In this document: piece after piece, positions 25,769-34,112 of the stretch | Layout of the letters: every line of letters begins with the position of its first letter | How positions within the stretch are numbered: the stretch's first letter is position 1 | From: Caballeronia sp. SL2Y3 | Lineage (GTDB): Bacteria > Pseudomonadota > Gammaproteobacteria > Burkholderiales > Burkholderiaceae | NCBI RefSeq assembly: GCF_022879575.1 | Contig: NZ_CP084260.1 | Coordinates: forward strand, 2,294,001 to 2,358,000 | DNA: 64,000 nucleotides | Direction: 5' to 3' | The notes under the pieces: generated by a model | Databases searched by the model: none | What the model was told of the DNA's origin: nothing | Seen by the model: only the letters and a program-made list of their open reading frames with translations | Made by a program: the position numbers and the translations under genes

Positions 25769-26049
25769 TTAACGAGCCAAGGGGCTCGGAGGACGTGGTG
25801 CTCAGTGGGCGTGGAAGGTGATTCAAGGTTGTTTCCAACTGAGTGCCACGGTCTTTCTGCGGAGTGATCACCTTCTCAGTGCTGCGGGCCCAAAAAAAGC
25901 TGCTTTCTTTGGTTACTTTCTTTGCATGGGACCAGAGTACGGCGCTAAAGCGCCTACTCTGGTCGACAGCAAAGAAAGTGACCCCCGCCCCGGGGAGGGG
26001 CAACGCTAATAGACCGACGCGAATACAAGTTTCCCAACGACAAGACAAG
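25769..26049 (-). repeat. Intergenic repeat, copy B (intact, inverted)
   Basis: An uninterrupted 281-base copy in opposite orientation to copy A. Its core is a long palindrome: GGTTACTTTCTTTGC and GCAAAGAAAGT-ACC arms enclose the hairpin GACCAGAGTA-GGCGCT/AGCGCC-TACTCTGGTC (about 25931-25966). The opposite strand gives a 147-codon open frame over it, but this only reflects the repeat and is not taken as a gene. Both copies lie between the MFS gene and nrdA. Confidence 0.85.
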
Positions 26050-26056
26050 ACAACAA

Positions 26057-26095
26057 AAACAAAAAAAGCCGGCACCGAGAAACTCAGCACCGGCC
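26057..26095 (-). terminator. Terminator after nrdA
   Basis: On the minus strand a stem GCCGGTGCTGAG/CTCGGTGCCGGC with two or three wobble or mismatched pairs is followed by TTTTTTTG. It lies 45-80 bases past the nrdA stop codon. Confidence 0.75.
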
Positions 26096-26138
26096 TTCGG
26101 CCAAGAGCAGAACCCTACTCAAGCGCCAGCGAAAGAAC

Positions 26139-29100
26139 TCACTGACATGCCTCGCACTCGTCGAACCCCGGATCGCCCGGACGCATCATGCAGACGGGGC
26201 CGTCGGCTTCCGGCTCAGCAGCCGCCTCGACCGCAGGCGCAGCAGCGGCCGCGTTTAAACCGCCACCCACGCCGCCGGCAGCAGAAGCCGCACCGCCCGA
26301 CGATACCCCGAAGCCACCGCCAGCACCGGAGCCGCCCTCACCCGACGGCACCGCATTCAGCGCGCCGTGCGCCACCGTCGACTTCTCGACGTGCGTCGCC
26401 GCCATCGTGCGGAGGTAGTACGTCGTCTTGAGGCCGCGCAGCCACGCGAGCTTGTACACCTCGTCGAGCTTCTTGCCCGACGCGCCCCCCATGTAGATGT
26501 TCAGCGACTGGGCCTGATCGATCCACTTCTGACGGCGCGACGCCGCTTCCACCAGCCACTTCGGATCGACTTCGAACGCCGTCGCGTAGATCGCGCGCAG
26601 GTCAGCCGGAACGCGATCGATGCGCGAGAGCGTGCCGTCGAAGTACTTCAGGTCCGACACCATCACTTCGTCCCACAGGCCGCGCGCCTTCAGATCGCGC
26701 ACCAGGTAGTCGTTGACCACCGTGAATTCGCCAGACAGATTCGACTTCACGTACAGGTTCTGGAACGTCGGCTCGATACACGCGGACACGCCGATGATGT
26801 TCGAGATCGTCGCCGTCGGCGCAATCGCCACGCAGTTCGAGTTGCGCATGCCGTGCGTCGCGATGCGCGAACGCAGCGTCGACCAGTCCATCGACTCGGA
26901 CGTGTCCACTTCCACATAACCGCCGCGCGCTTCGGCCAGGAGCTTCACCGTGTCTTGCGGGAGAATGCCGCGATCCCACAGCGAGCCGCGATAGCTCGAA
27001 TAACGGCCGCGCTCTTCCGCCAGTTCCGTCGACGCGTAGTACGCGTAGTAGCAGACGGCTTCCATCGAACGATCCGCGAACTCCACCGCTTCCTGCGACG
27101 CGTACGGCGTGCGCAGCAAGTGCAGGCAGTCCTGGAAGCCCATGATGCCCATGCCCACCGGACGATGCTTCAGGTTCGAATTACGCGCCTTCGGCACCGC
27201 GTAGTAGTTGATGTCGATCACGTTGTCGAGCATGCGCATCGCGACGCTGATGGTGCGCTTGAGCTTCGCGTGATCCAGCGCGAGCGTGCCGTCGGCCTGC
27301 TTCGTCAGGTGCGCGACGAGGTTCACCGAGCCGAGGTTGCACACCGCGATTTCGGTGTCGCTCGTATTCAGCGTGATTTCCGTGCACAAGTTCGACGAAT
27401 GCACGACGCCGACATGCTGCTGCGGCGAACGCACGTTGCACGGGTCCTTGAACGTGATCCACGGATGGCCCGTTTCGAACAGCATGCCGAGCATCTTGCG
27501 CCACAAGTGTTGTGCCGGCACCTTCTTGAAGAGCTTGATCTCGCCGCGCGCGGCTTTCTCTTCGTAAGCGACGTACGCCTTCTCGAAGTCCGCGCCGAAC
27601 AGATCATGCAGGTCCGGACACGTCGACGGCGAGAACAGCGTCCATTCGCCGCCTTCCATCACGCGCTTCATGAACAGGTCGGGAATCCAGTTCGCCGTGT
27701 TCATGTCGTGCGTGCGGCGGCGGTCGTCGCCCGTGTTCTTGCGCAGTTCTAGGAATTCTTCGATGTCGAGGTGCCACGTCTCCAGGTACGCGCACACCGC
27801 GCCCTTGCGCTTGCCACCCTGGTTCACCGCGACTGCCGTGTCGTTCACGACCTTCAGGAACGGCACGACGCCTTGCGACTTGCCGTTCGTGCCCTTGATA
27901 TGCGAGCCGAGCGCGCGCACGCGCGTCCAGTCGTTGCCGAGACCGCCCGCGAACTTCGAGAGCAGCGCGTTTTCCTTGAGCGCCTCGTAGATGCCGTCAA
28001 GGTCGTCGGCCACCGTCGTCAGATAGCACGACGAAAGCTGCGAGCGATGCGTGCCCGAGTTGAAGAGCGTCGGCGTCGACGACATGAAGTCGAACGACGA
28101 CAGCACGTTGTAGAACTCGATGGCGCGCGCTTCGCGGTCGATTTCGTTCAGCGACAGACCCATCGCCACGCGCATGAAGAACGCCTGCGGCAACTCGATG
28201 CGCGTGCCCTCGACGTGCAGGAAGTAGCGGTCGTATAGCGTTTGCAGGCCGAGGTAGCCGAACTGCAGGTCGCGGTTCGCGTCGAGCGCGGCGCCGAGAC
28301 GCTTCAGGTCGAACTGCTGCAGCTTGTCGTCCAGCAGGCCCGCTTCGACGCCGCGCTTGATGAACTGCGGGAAGTATTCGGCGTAACGCTCGCCCATTTC
28401 GGCTTGCGTCACTTCGCCTTCGAGAATCTCGCGGCGGATCGTGTGCAGCAGGATGCGTGCAGTGACCTGGCTGTACGCCGGATCTTTTTCGATCATCGTG
28501 CGCGCGGCGAGAATGGCCGAATCGTAGACTTGATTCATCGGCACGCCGTCGTACAGGTTCTTCACCGTTTCCGCGACGATCGGATCAGCCGAGACGGCAT
28601 CGCCCAGATTCGCGCAGGCGGAGACGATCAGCGCCTTCAGCGCGTCGAGATCCAGCGGGCGCGTGATGCCGTTGTCCGTCACGTTGATGACGCCTTCGTG
28701 CGTCTTCGCATTCTGCGCGTGGCCGCGGTCCTGCTCGCGCTGCTGCGTGCGCTTCTCGCGATACAGCACGTAGGCGCGCGCGACGTTGTGCTCGCCGCCG
28801 CGCATCAGCGCGAGTTCGACCTGATCCTGAATGTCTTCGATGTGGAACGTGCCGCCGTGCGGACGGCTGCGCAGCAGCGCGCGCACGACCGCCTGGGTCA
28901 GTTGCTCGACCTGCTCGCGCACGCGAGCGGACGCCGCGCCTTGGCCGCCGTTCACGGCGATGAACGCCTTCGTCACGGCAATCGCGATTTTCGACGGCTC
29001 GAACGACACCACGCTTCCGTTGCGACGGATGACCTTGTAGTCGGCATACGTCGTGTTCGACGCGGGCGATTGCGCGCCCTGAACATGCGAGCCGCCAGCA

Positions 29101-29153
29101 TGCTGGACGGATGCGCCTTCGTAGGAAGTCGTGGCGTTGTCGGTGGTTTGCAT
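26139..29153 (-). CDS. nrdA: Class Ia ribonucleoside-diphosphate reductase, alpha subunit
   Basis: A 1004-residue large subunit. An ATP-cone (YKVIRRNGSVVSFEPSKIAIAVTKAF, about 37-62 onward) provides allosteric control. The active site shows SSCYLTTV with the first redox cysteine and SSNLCTEITLN, which contains the catalytic Asn, Cys and Glu. The C-terminus ends DPGFDECEACQ, the swinging-arm cysteine pair. A Gly/Ala-rich stretch of about 45 residues precedes that tail and is longer than in E. coli. The ATG at 29153 is preceded by AGGAG at eight bases. Expression should be governed by the NrdR-box promoter some 380 bases upstream. Confidence 0.96.
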   Translation of the reverse strand: MQTTDNATTSYEGASVQHAGGSHVQGAQSPASNTTYADYKVIRRNGSVVSFEPSKIAIAVTKAFIAVNGGQGAASARVREQVEQLTQAVVRALLRSRPHGGTFHIEDIQDQVELALMRGGEHNVARAYVLYREKRTQQREQDRGHAQNAKTHEGVINVTDNGITRPLDLDALKALIVSACANLGDAVSADPIVAETVKNLYDGVPMNQVYDSAILAARTMIEKDPAYSQVTARILLHTIRREILEGEVTQAEMGERYAEYFPQFIKRGVEAGLLDDKLQQFDLKRLGAALDANRDLQFGYLGLQTLYDRYFLHVEGTRIELPQAFFMRVAMGLSLNEIDREARAIEFYNVLSSFDFMSSTPTLFNSGTHRSQLSSCYLTTVADDLDGIYEALKENALLSKFAGGLGNDWTRVRALGSHIKGTNGKSQGVVPFLKVVNDTAVAVNQGGKRKGAVCAYLETWHLDIEEFLELRKNTGDDRRRTHDMNTANWIPDLFMKRVMEGGEWTLFSPSTCPDLHDLFGADFEKAYVAYEEKAARGEIKLFKKVPAQHLWRKMLGMLFETGHPWITFKDPCNVRSPQQHVGVVHSSNLCTEITLNTSDTEIAVCNLGSVNLVAHLTKQADGTLALDHAKLKRTISVAMRMLDNVIDINYYAVPKARNSNLKHRPVGMGIMGFQDCLHLLRTPYASQEAVEFADRSMEAVCYYAYYASTELAEERGRYSSYRGSLWDRGILPQDTVKLLAEARGGYVEVDTSESMDWSTLRSRIATHGMRNSNCVAIAPTATISNIIGVSACIEPTFQNLYVKSNLSGEFTVVNDYLVRDLKARGLWDEVMVSDLKYFDGTLSRIDRVPADLRAIYATAFEVDPKWLVEAASRRQKWIDQAQSLNIYMGGASGKKLDEVYKLAWLRGLKTTYYLRTMAATHVEKSTVAHGALNAVPSGEGGSGAGGGFGVSSGGAASAAGGVGGGLNAAAAAPAVEAAAEPEADGPVCMMRPGDPGFDECEACQ

Positions 29154-29530
29154 GTGCAAAACTCCTGGTGTTCGAATGGTGCGGATGATCCGCGGATTTA
29201 TCACTTATGCCGCGCGCGTCGCCTCATGAGATACGCGTCGCGGTGTTTGGCAGTGGTGCGGGCTGTGAAGACAGCAGGCCCTGAACACGAGTCGCGGCGA
29301 TGGCGGCCCGCACTGTCATGGCGTCGCGTGCGGTGCCCGCGTTGGCGCGCGGTGTCGGTCGACGAGACTCGCATTCACTTGCATGCGTTCTTCACGGTGC
29401 TGCTCGCTGGCGCTCGATGCGCTGAGGGCCTCTTGATGAGACCGCTTGCGCACCGCCCCGGGCCAGCCAAACTTCAGATACGCCGGAAAGCCGACGGCGC
29501 CGGCTCATGCGAGCGGGCGCCGCCTCTACA

Positions 29531-29595
29531 ACACAAGATATAGTGCAAATCACGTCCTTCGGCACCAAGTATAGTGGAACTTCGCAGGGTCTCAA
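29531..29595 (-). promoter_or_regulatory. nrdA promoter with two NrdR boxes
   Basis: On the minus strand TTGAGA (29590-29595) and TATACT (29568-29573) are spaced 16 bases apart. Two boxes resembling ACACWATATATWGTGT lie at 29531-29546 (plus strand ACACAAGATATAGTGC, 14 of 16) and 29562-29577 (about 10-11 of 16), 31 bases apart. The second overlaps the -10 and the first lies just downstream of the expected start site, an arrangement suited to NrdR repression. The transcript would carry a 5' leader of about 400 bases; in 29154-29530 I see no other feature. Confidence 0.75.
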
Positions 29596-29605
29596 AAAGG
29601 TTTAT

Positions 29606-30380
29606 TTGCTTCCGAAGCGCCCGCGCGGGGTTGACTTTTGCGGCGTCGAAGCGCGGCAAGGGCTCCCGCGCGACGCTGTTGCGTCGCAGCGAGAATGACC
29701 GTCGGCGGAGGTCGGAGACCGTCGAGGTGTCGGCTTGGGCGACTCGTTGAAGTGGCGGCGGCGCGTCGTCGCAGCGCGGGCAGGGTGAGGCGAACTGCGC
29801 GCCCGGGCGATTGCGTTAATCGCGATATCGGTTCGCGATGGATTCATCGCGAGCGGCAAGCTCCGCGAAGATGCTCATCGAGTCCGTCGCTGCAGCGCCA
29901 GCGTTCCCGAAACGACGACACACACGCGTGGCACGCGCGTTCATCGCTCGGGACGGACAGCGGGAAAGCGTCGATCGGATATCGCTTCGCGATGATTCAC
30001 ACGACCGCCCAAGCTACGGTACTCGTCGAACCGCAGGGCTCATCAAGTCGTCGCTGCGACGCCCGCGCTCGCGAAACGACGACACGCACGCTTGGAACGC
30101 GCGTTCACCACCCGGGACGGACAGCGCCAACCCGCCGTCGCGGTGAATCATGAAATGCGCCGACACGCGCATGCGGCTGAGGCGATCGAAGGACCGATGC
30201 GCGTCGCGATTCAACGTGTTGGAAGAAGCGCCGCGCTGATATCACCGGATGGCATGCAGATGTTGCGAATCGTGCCGAGCGTCGGCGTCATGCCGCGAGG
30301 ACGCGCCTCGACGTTCGGCGGCGGCATACGCGCCGCGCTTCCAAGCCGGCCGTGCGCGCCGATAAAGGCATCGCGCGCAG
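29606..30380 (-). pseudogene. ampD: Degenerate ampD (1,6-anhydro-MurNAc-L-alanine amidase) with tandem duplication
   Basis: Reading the minus strand, fragments in changing frames follow the order of AmpD: AHGRLGSAARMPPPNVEARP (30370-30310), TIRNICMPSGDISAAL (about 30275-30228), NTLNRDAHRSFDRL then MRVSAHFMIHRDGG (about 30215-30130), GERAFQACVSSFRERGRRSDD (30115-30050), and near the end REPLPRFDAAKVNP (29670-29624). The order and motifs match AmpD (VHNISLPPG, DAHPYFDRL, RVSAHFLIRRDG, AWHAGVSSF, TDPGPRFDW). Frameshifts, a stop codon, replacement of the zinc His (RNI for HNI) and loss of the GHSD motif show that it is inactive. The AWHAGVSSF-like block occurs twice. Confidence 0.75.
29824..30141 (-). 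repeat. Two tandem copies of an approx. 160-bp unit within the ampD remnant
   Basis: The block 29885-29962 (GTCGCTGCAGCGCCAGCG...) recurs at 30049-30126 with about 85% identity, and the flanking TATCGCTTCGCGATGATTCA-type sequence recurs at 29824 and 29978. The unit is about 154-164 bp. In translation both copies give the ERACHACVSSFRERWR and ERAFQACVSSFRERGR segments of AmpD, so the duplication happened inside the gene. A third partial copy may start near 30141. Confidence 0.7.
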
Positions 30381-30642
30381 GCAGCGCATTGATCTGGCGT
30401 CGCGACCGCTCTTACGCGCCCGCGCGACGCCGCGCGCTAGACGCAGCTAACGCTGTCCCGCAACGTCTATTAATGCGCTCGTGGGCACACGGGCGCGTAG
30501 GTATCCGCATCGCTAGCAGGCAACGCATACAGCGCGCGTCGCAACGGCGTCGGACGCGCCCGACGCAGCCGAACGCTTGTCCGCTACGATTATTGCTTCA
30601 CCCGCGGGCGCAGTTGCGCGTCGATGCCCGCACGCAGCACCC
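30381..30642. other. Gap between ampD remnant and PP0621 gene, no gene seen
   Basis: This 262-base stretch has stop codons in all minus-strand frames and no recognisable protein or RNA. In some relatives a two-component pair lies between PP0621 and ampD, but I cannot identify remains of either gene here. Confidence 0.4.
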
Positions 30643-30963
30643 TCATCTCGCGTCCCGACCACTAGGACGCGCCGCATGACGCCTTGCGTGGTCAGCGCAG
30701 CAAAACCGTTGTCCCGCGACGGCTATGGATTCGCTTGTCGGCGTATGCACGCCGCACTGCGCGCAGCGGATAAGCGGATCGGCAAGCTGCGGCGCATCGC
30801 GGCGAGCCGCGCCGTTGCCGGCGCCCGCACCGCCCGCCGTCGTGGAAGCGCGATTCGACGAAGCACGCGTTCCCGCCTGCTCGCGCTCGTTGGCGCGCCG
30901 CAGCTTCTTCAAGAGCCATTGCGTCACGAAGAAGAGAACGATAAGAAGAAGAAAAGCTCGCAT
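30643..30963 (-). CDS. PP0621 family small membrane-anchored zinc-ribbon protein
   Basis: A 106-residue protein with an N-terminal membrane segment (residues 3-19, LLLIVLFFVTQWLL), a charged Ala/Gly-rich linker and a C-terminal cysteine cluster (CAQC at about 67-70 and CC near 88) followed by HARRH. This matches the PP0621 family of Proteobacteria, which has no assigned function. It starts 24 bases after the CcsA-like gene stop, so the two are probably co-transcribed. Confidence 0.8.
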   Translation of the reverse strand: MRAFLLLIVLFFVTQWLLKKLRRANEREQAGTRASSNRASTTAGGAGAGNGAARRDAPQLADPLIRCAQCGVHTPTSESIAVAGQRFCCADHARRHAARPSGRDAR

Positions 30964-30987
30964 CGGCTTAAAGAAGTAATACCGCGT

Positions 30988-31902
30988 TCAGACAACCGCG
31001 CGATGCAGCAGCACTTCGAACACGAAGCGGCTGCCCACATACGCGAGCAGCAGCGCCACGAACGAAGCCAGCACCCAGCGCAGCGCGGCGCGTCCGCGCC
31101 AGCCCGAGATGCGGCGCGCAGTGAGCAGCCCGCCGAACATCAGCCAGGACAGAATGGCGAAGACCGTCTTGTGATCGAGACGCAGCGCACGATCGACCAG
31201 TTGCTCGTTGAACGCGATGCCCGACACCAGCGTGAGCGTCAGCAGCACGAAGCCCGCGCCGATCAGCCGGAACAACAGCTTTTCGAGCGTGAGCAGCGGC
31301 GGCAAGGTGTCGAGCCAGCTCGCGAGCCAGCCGTTTCCGCCGCTGTGACGCATCGCGAGGCCGCGCATGCGCTGAAGGCGTCGTTCGAGCATCAGCATCA
31401 GCACGGCATGCAGCGCGGCAATCGCAAAGAGGCCGTACGCGATGTTCGCGATCAGGAAATGGAGCTTGAACATCGGCGCGGCGGAGTACGACAGCACGCG
31501 CACGCCGCCGAACGCCAGCGGCAACAGCGAAGCGACGCACGCGAGCGGCAGCACGAGCAGGCGCAGCCCGTCGAGCGGAAAGAAGAAGCTCTCGATCCAG
31601 TAGATGCCCGCGCCGAGCCAGAACATCGCGGACAACGCGAACGCGAAGCCGAAGATCATCTCGTTCTGCGGGAAGATGGTCATGTGCAGGAGAACGCCGT
31701 GCACGACCAACGCTATTAATAATAGAGCGCGTCCCACGCCGCTCATGCCCGACGCCTTCGACGGACTCGCCGGCGCGGTCCCGATACCCGAAGGCACGCC
31801 CGCCAGAACCGGCTCCACGGCCGTATGACGATGCGCGCGCCAGCCCGCCACGGCCAGTCCGCCGTAGAGAAACGCAGTGAGGGCATACAGTACAATATCC
31901 AT
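30988..31902 (-). CDS. CcsA/HemX-like cytochrome c assembly family membrane protein
   Basis: A 304-residue inner-membrane protein with about eight hydrophobic segments. The C-terminal half resembles the cytochrome c assembly (CcsA/CcmC) domain; HFLIANIAYGLFAIAALHAVLM and LDHKTVFAILSWLMFGGLL supply histidines that could bind haem. The tryptophan-rich WWD loop of true haem lyases is not obvious, and this YpjD/HemX-type protein next to ffh is widespread. It is divergent from ffh, with a 120-base gap holding promoters for both. Confidence 0.8.
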   Translation of the reverse strand: MDIVLYALTAFLYGGLAVAGWRAHRHTAVEPVLAGVPSGIGTAPASPSKASGMSGVGRALLLIALVVHGVLLHMTIFPQNEMIFGFAFALSAMFWLGAGIYWIESFFFPLDGLRLLVLPLACVASLLPLAFGGVRVLSYSAAPMFKLHFLIANIAYGLFAIAALHAVLMLMLERRLQRMRGLAMRHSGGNGWLASWLDTLPPLLTLEKLLFRLIGAGFVLLTLTLVSGIAFNEQLVDRALRLDHKTVFAILSWLMFGGLLTARRISGWRGRAALRWVLASFVALLLAYVGSRFVFEVLLHRAVV

Positions 31903-32022
31903 GTTCGAAGTTTACACTAGGCCCCGAACCCGCGACGTCTTCCCCCTTGCGCCAAAGTAGGGCGCATCGCCGCGAAACCGCCTGCGCGTCGCCGGAAACC
32001 AGGGCCGCACTCTCACATTCCC

Positions 32023-33390
32023 ATGCTCGACAACCTCACTCAACGGATGGCACGCGTCGTCAAGACGCTGCGCGGCGAGGCCCGGCTCACCGAGGCCAAT
32101 ACGCAGGACATGTTGCGCGAAGTGCGCCTCGCGCTGCTCGAAGCCGACGTGGCGCTGCCCGTCGTGCGCGAGTTCATCGCCAAGGTGAAGGAAAAGGCGC
32201 TCGGCGAAGAAGTGCTTTCGAGCCTGTCGCCGGGTCAGGCGCTCGTCGGCGTCGTGCAGCGCGAGCTGACGGCCGTGATTGGCGGCGACTACGAAGGCAA
32301 GGCCGCCGAACTCAATCTCGCCGTCACGCCGCCCGCCGTCATTCTGATGGCCGGCTTGCAGGGCGCGGGTAAAACCACGACCACCGGCAAGCTCGCGAAA
32401 CTGCTGCGTGAAAAGCAGAAGAAGAAGGTCCTGACGGTTTCCGTCGACGTCTACCGCCCCGCCGCTATTCGCCAGCTGCAAACGGTGACCGAACAGGTCG
32501 GCGCGGACTTCTTCCCGTCGGAGCCGGACCAGAAGCCTGCGGACATCGCGCGGGCCGCCATCGACTGGGCGAAGCGCCATTACCACGATGTCGTGATCGT
32601 CGATACGGCCGGTCGCCTGGGTATCGACGAAGCGATGATGAACGAGATCAGCGAGCTGCACGCGCTGCTCAAGCCCGCTGAAACGCTCTTCGTCGTCGAC
32701 GCGATGCTCGGACAGGACGCCGTGAACACCGCGAAGGCGTTCAACGACGCGCTGCCGCTCACGGGCGTCGTGCTCACGAAGCTCGACGGCGATTCGCGCG
32801 GCGGCGCGGCGCTTTCGGTGCGGCACGTCACCGGCAAGCCGATCAAGTTCGTCGGCGTCGCGGAAAAGCTCGACGGCCTCGAAGTCTTCCACCCGGATCG
32901 CATGGCGAACCGGATTCTCGGCATGGGCGACATTCTCGCGCTCGTCGAGGAAGCGCAGCGCGGCGTCGATACGCAAGCCGCCCAGAAGCTCGCCGACAAG
33001 GTGAAGAAAGGCGGCGACTTCGACCTGAACGACTTCAAAGCGCAACTCTCGCAGATGAAGAAGATGGGCGGGCTGTCGTCGCTGATGGACAAGCTGCCCG
33101 CGCAGTTCCAGCAGGCGGCGCAAGGCGCGGACATGAACAACGCCGAGAAGCAGATGCGCCGCATGGAAGGCATCATCAATTCGATGACGCTTCAGGAGCG
33201 CGCGAAGCCCGAGCTCATCAAGGCGGCACGCAAGCGCCGCATCGCCGCGGGCGCGGGCGTGCATGTGCAGGAAGTCAACCGCATGCTGAATCAGTACGAG
33301 CAGATGCGCGGCATGATGAAGAAGCTCAAAGGCGGCAATCTGCAAAAGATGATGCGCGGCATGAAGGGCATGATGCCGGGCATGCGCTGA
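32023..33390 (+). CDS. ffh: Signal recognition particle protein Ffh
   Basis: A 455-residue SRP54 GTPase that with 4.5S RNA targets membrane proteins to the Sec machinery. The N domain occupies about 1-85, the G domain carries the P-loop GLQGAGKTTTTGKLA (about 107-121), VDTAGRLGIDE (about 189) and TKLDGDSRGG (about 246), and the M domain from about 300 is methionine-rich (LSQMKKMGG, MRGMMKKLKGG, MMRGMKGMMPGMR). Length is standard. Confidence 0.97.
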   Translation: MLDNLTQRMARVVKTLRGEARLTEANTQDMLREVRLALLEADVALPVVREFIAKVKEKALGEEVLSSLSPGQALVGVVQRELTAVIGGDYEGKAAELNLAVTPPAVILMAGLQGAGKTTTTGKLAKLLREKQKKKVLTVSVDVYRPAAIRQLQTVTEQVGADFFPSEPDQKPADIARAAIDWAKRHYHDVVIVDTAGRLGIDEAMMNEISELHALLKPAETLFVVDAMLGQDAVNTAKAFNDALPLTGVVLTKLDGDSRGGAALSVRHVTGKPIKFVGVAEKLDGLEVFHPDRMANRILGMGDILALVEEAQRGVDTQAAQKLADKVKKGGDFDLNDFKAQLSQMKKMGGLSSLMDKLPAQFQQAAQGADMNNAEKQMRRMEGIINSMTLQERAKPELIKAARKRRIAAGAGVHVQEVNRMLNQYEQMRGMMKKLKGGNLQKMMRGMKGMMPGMR

Positions 33391-33404
33391 TTCGCGCCGC
33401 TTCG

Positions 33405-33447
33405 AACCCGCGCTTTCGTTCGCCCGACGCGAAAGGAACGCGGGTTT
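33405..33447 (+). terminator. Terminator after ffh
   Basis: AACCCGCG-CTTTCG and CGAAAG-GAA-CGCGGGTTT form a long stem with an asymmetric bulge, ending in TTTAT. It starts 15 bases after the ffh stop codon. Confidence 0.65.
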
Positions 33448-33507
33448 ATCATATGGCGCACGCCGCCTTTTTTTCCCACTGAGTCGTCGTCTCTCCCGCC
33501 TGCCTCT

Positions 33508-34059
33508 ATGAACCGCGAAGAAGCTCTCCACATTTTCAGCCACTCCGAAGAGATCGTCAGCGCCGATCAGGTCGACGCGTCGATCAAGCGCATGGCTGCG
33601 GACATCAAGGCCGCGACGCAGGACGACTTCCCGTTGCTGCTCTCAGTCATGGGCGGCGCGGCCGTGTTCACCGGCATGCTGTTGCCGCATCTGGATTTCC
33701 CGCTGGAATTCGACTACATCCATTTGACGCGCTATCGCAACGCCATCAAGGGCGGCAGCGAAATGCAGTGGCGCGTGGCGCCGGCCGAATCGGTGAAGGA
33801 CCGCGTGGTGCTCGTGCTCGACGACATTCTCGACGAAGGCGAAACGATGGCCGCCATTCGCGACCGCATCATGGCGATGGGCGCGAAGCAGTTTCTGTCG
33901 GCGGTGCTGTGCGAGAAGCTCATCCCGAAGGCGAAGCCGCTGCGCCCGGATTTCTGCGGCTTCGAAGTGCCGGACCGTTACGTGTTCGGCTGCGGGATGG
34001 ATGCGAAGGGTTACTGGCGCAATCTGCCGACTATCCGGGCGTTGACCGAAGGCGCGTGA
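33508..34059 (+). CDS. hpt: Hypoxanthine-guanine phosphoribosyltransferase
   Basis: A 183-residue purine salvage enzyme of the phosphoribosyltransferase family. The PRPP-binding signature VVLVLDDILDEGETM lies at about 96-110, and LLSVMGGAAVFTGMLL and the C-terminal FVGFEVPD-like CGFEVPDRYVFGCGMD are in place. It follows ffh by 117 bases. Relatives are annotated hypoxanthine-guanine phosphoribosyltransferase; the precise base preference is not evident. Confidence 0.9.
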   Translation: MNREEALHIFSHSEEIVSADQVDASIKRMAADIKAATQDDFPLLLSVMGGAAVFTGMLLPHLDFPLEFDYIHLTRYRNAIKGGSEMQWRVAPAESVKDRVVLVLDDILDEGETMAAIRDRIMAMGAKQFLSAVLCEKLIPKAKPLRPDFCGFEVPDRYVFGCGMDAKGYWRNLPTIRALTEGA

Positions 34060-34085
34060 TCGTTCGCACGCGCGACGAAAAAGAA

Positions 34086-34112
34086 AAAGCGGCCTCGGCC
34101 GCTTTTTTCACA
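34086..34112. terminator. Bidirectional terminator between hpt and marC
   Basis: AAAAAGCGGCC-TC-GGCCGCTTTTTT is a near-perfect palindrome with A and T tracts on both sides. It lies between the convergent hpt and marC stops and can serve both. Confidence 0.9.

Noticed and set aside
25647-26090. 147-codon open frame on the minus strand across repeat copy B
   Set aside because: It coincides with the intergenic repeat and its palindrome, shows no domain, and its parallel in copy A is broken. Such frames come with the repeat.
30381-30642. Remains of a pilS/pilR-like two-component pair
   Set aside because: I looked for histidine kinase and sigma-54 activator motifs on the minus strand and found none that could be defended.
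30092-30679. 195-codon plus-strand frame over the ampD remnant
   Set aside because: Arg/Ala-rich, no motif, and antisense to recognisable AmpD fragments on the minus strand.
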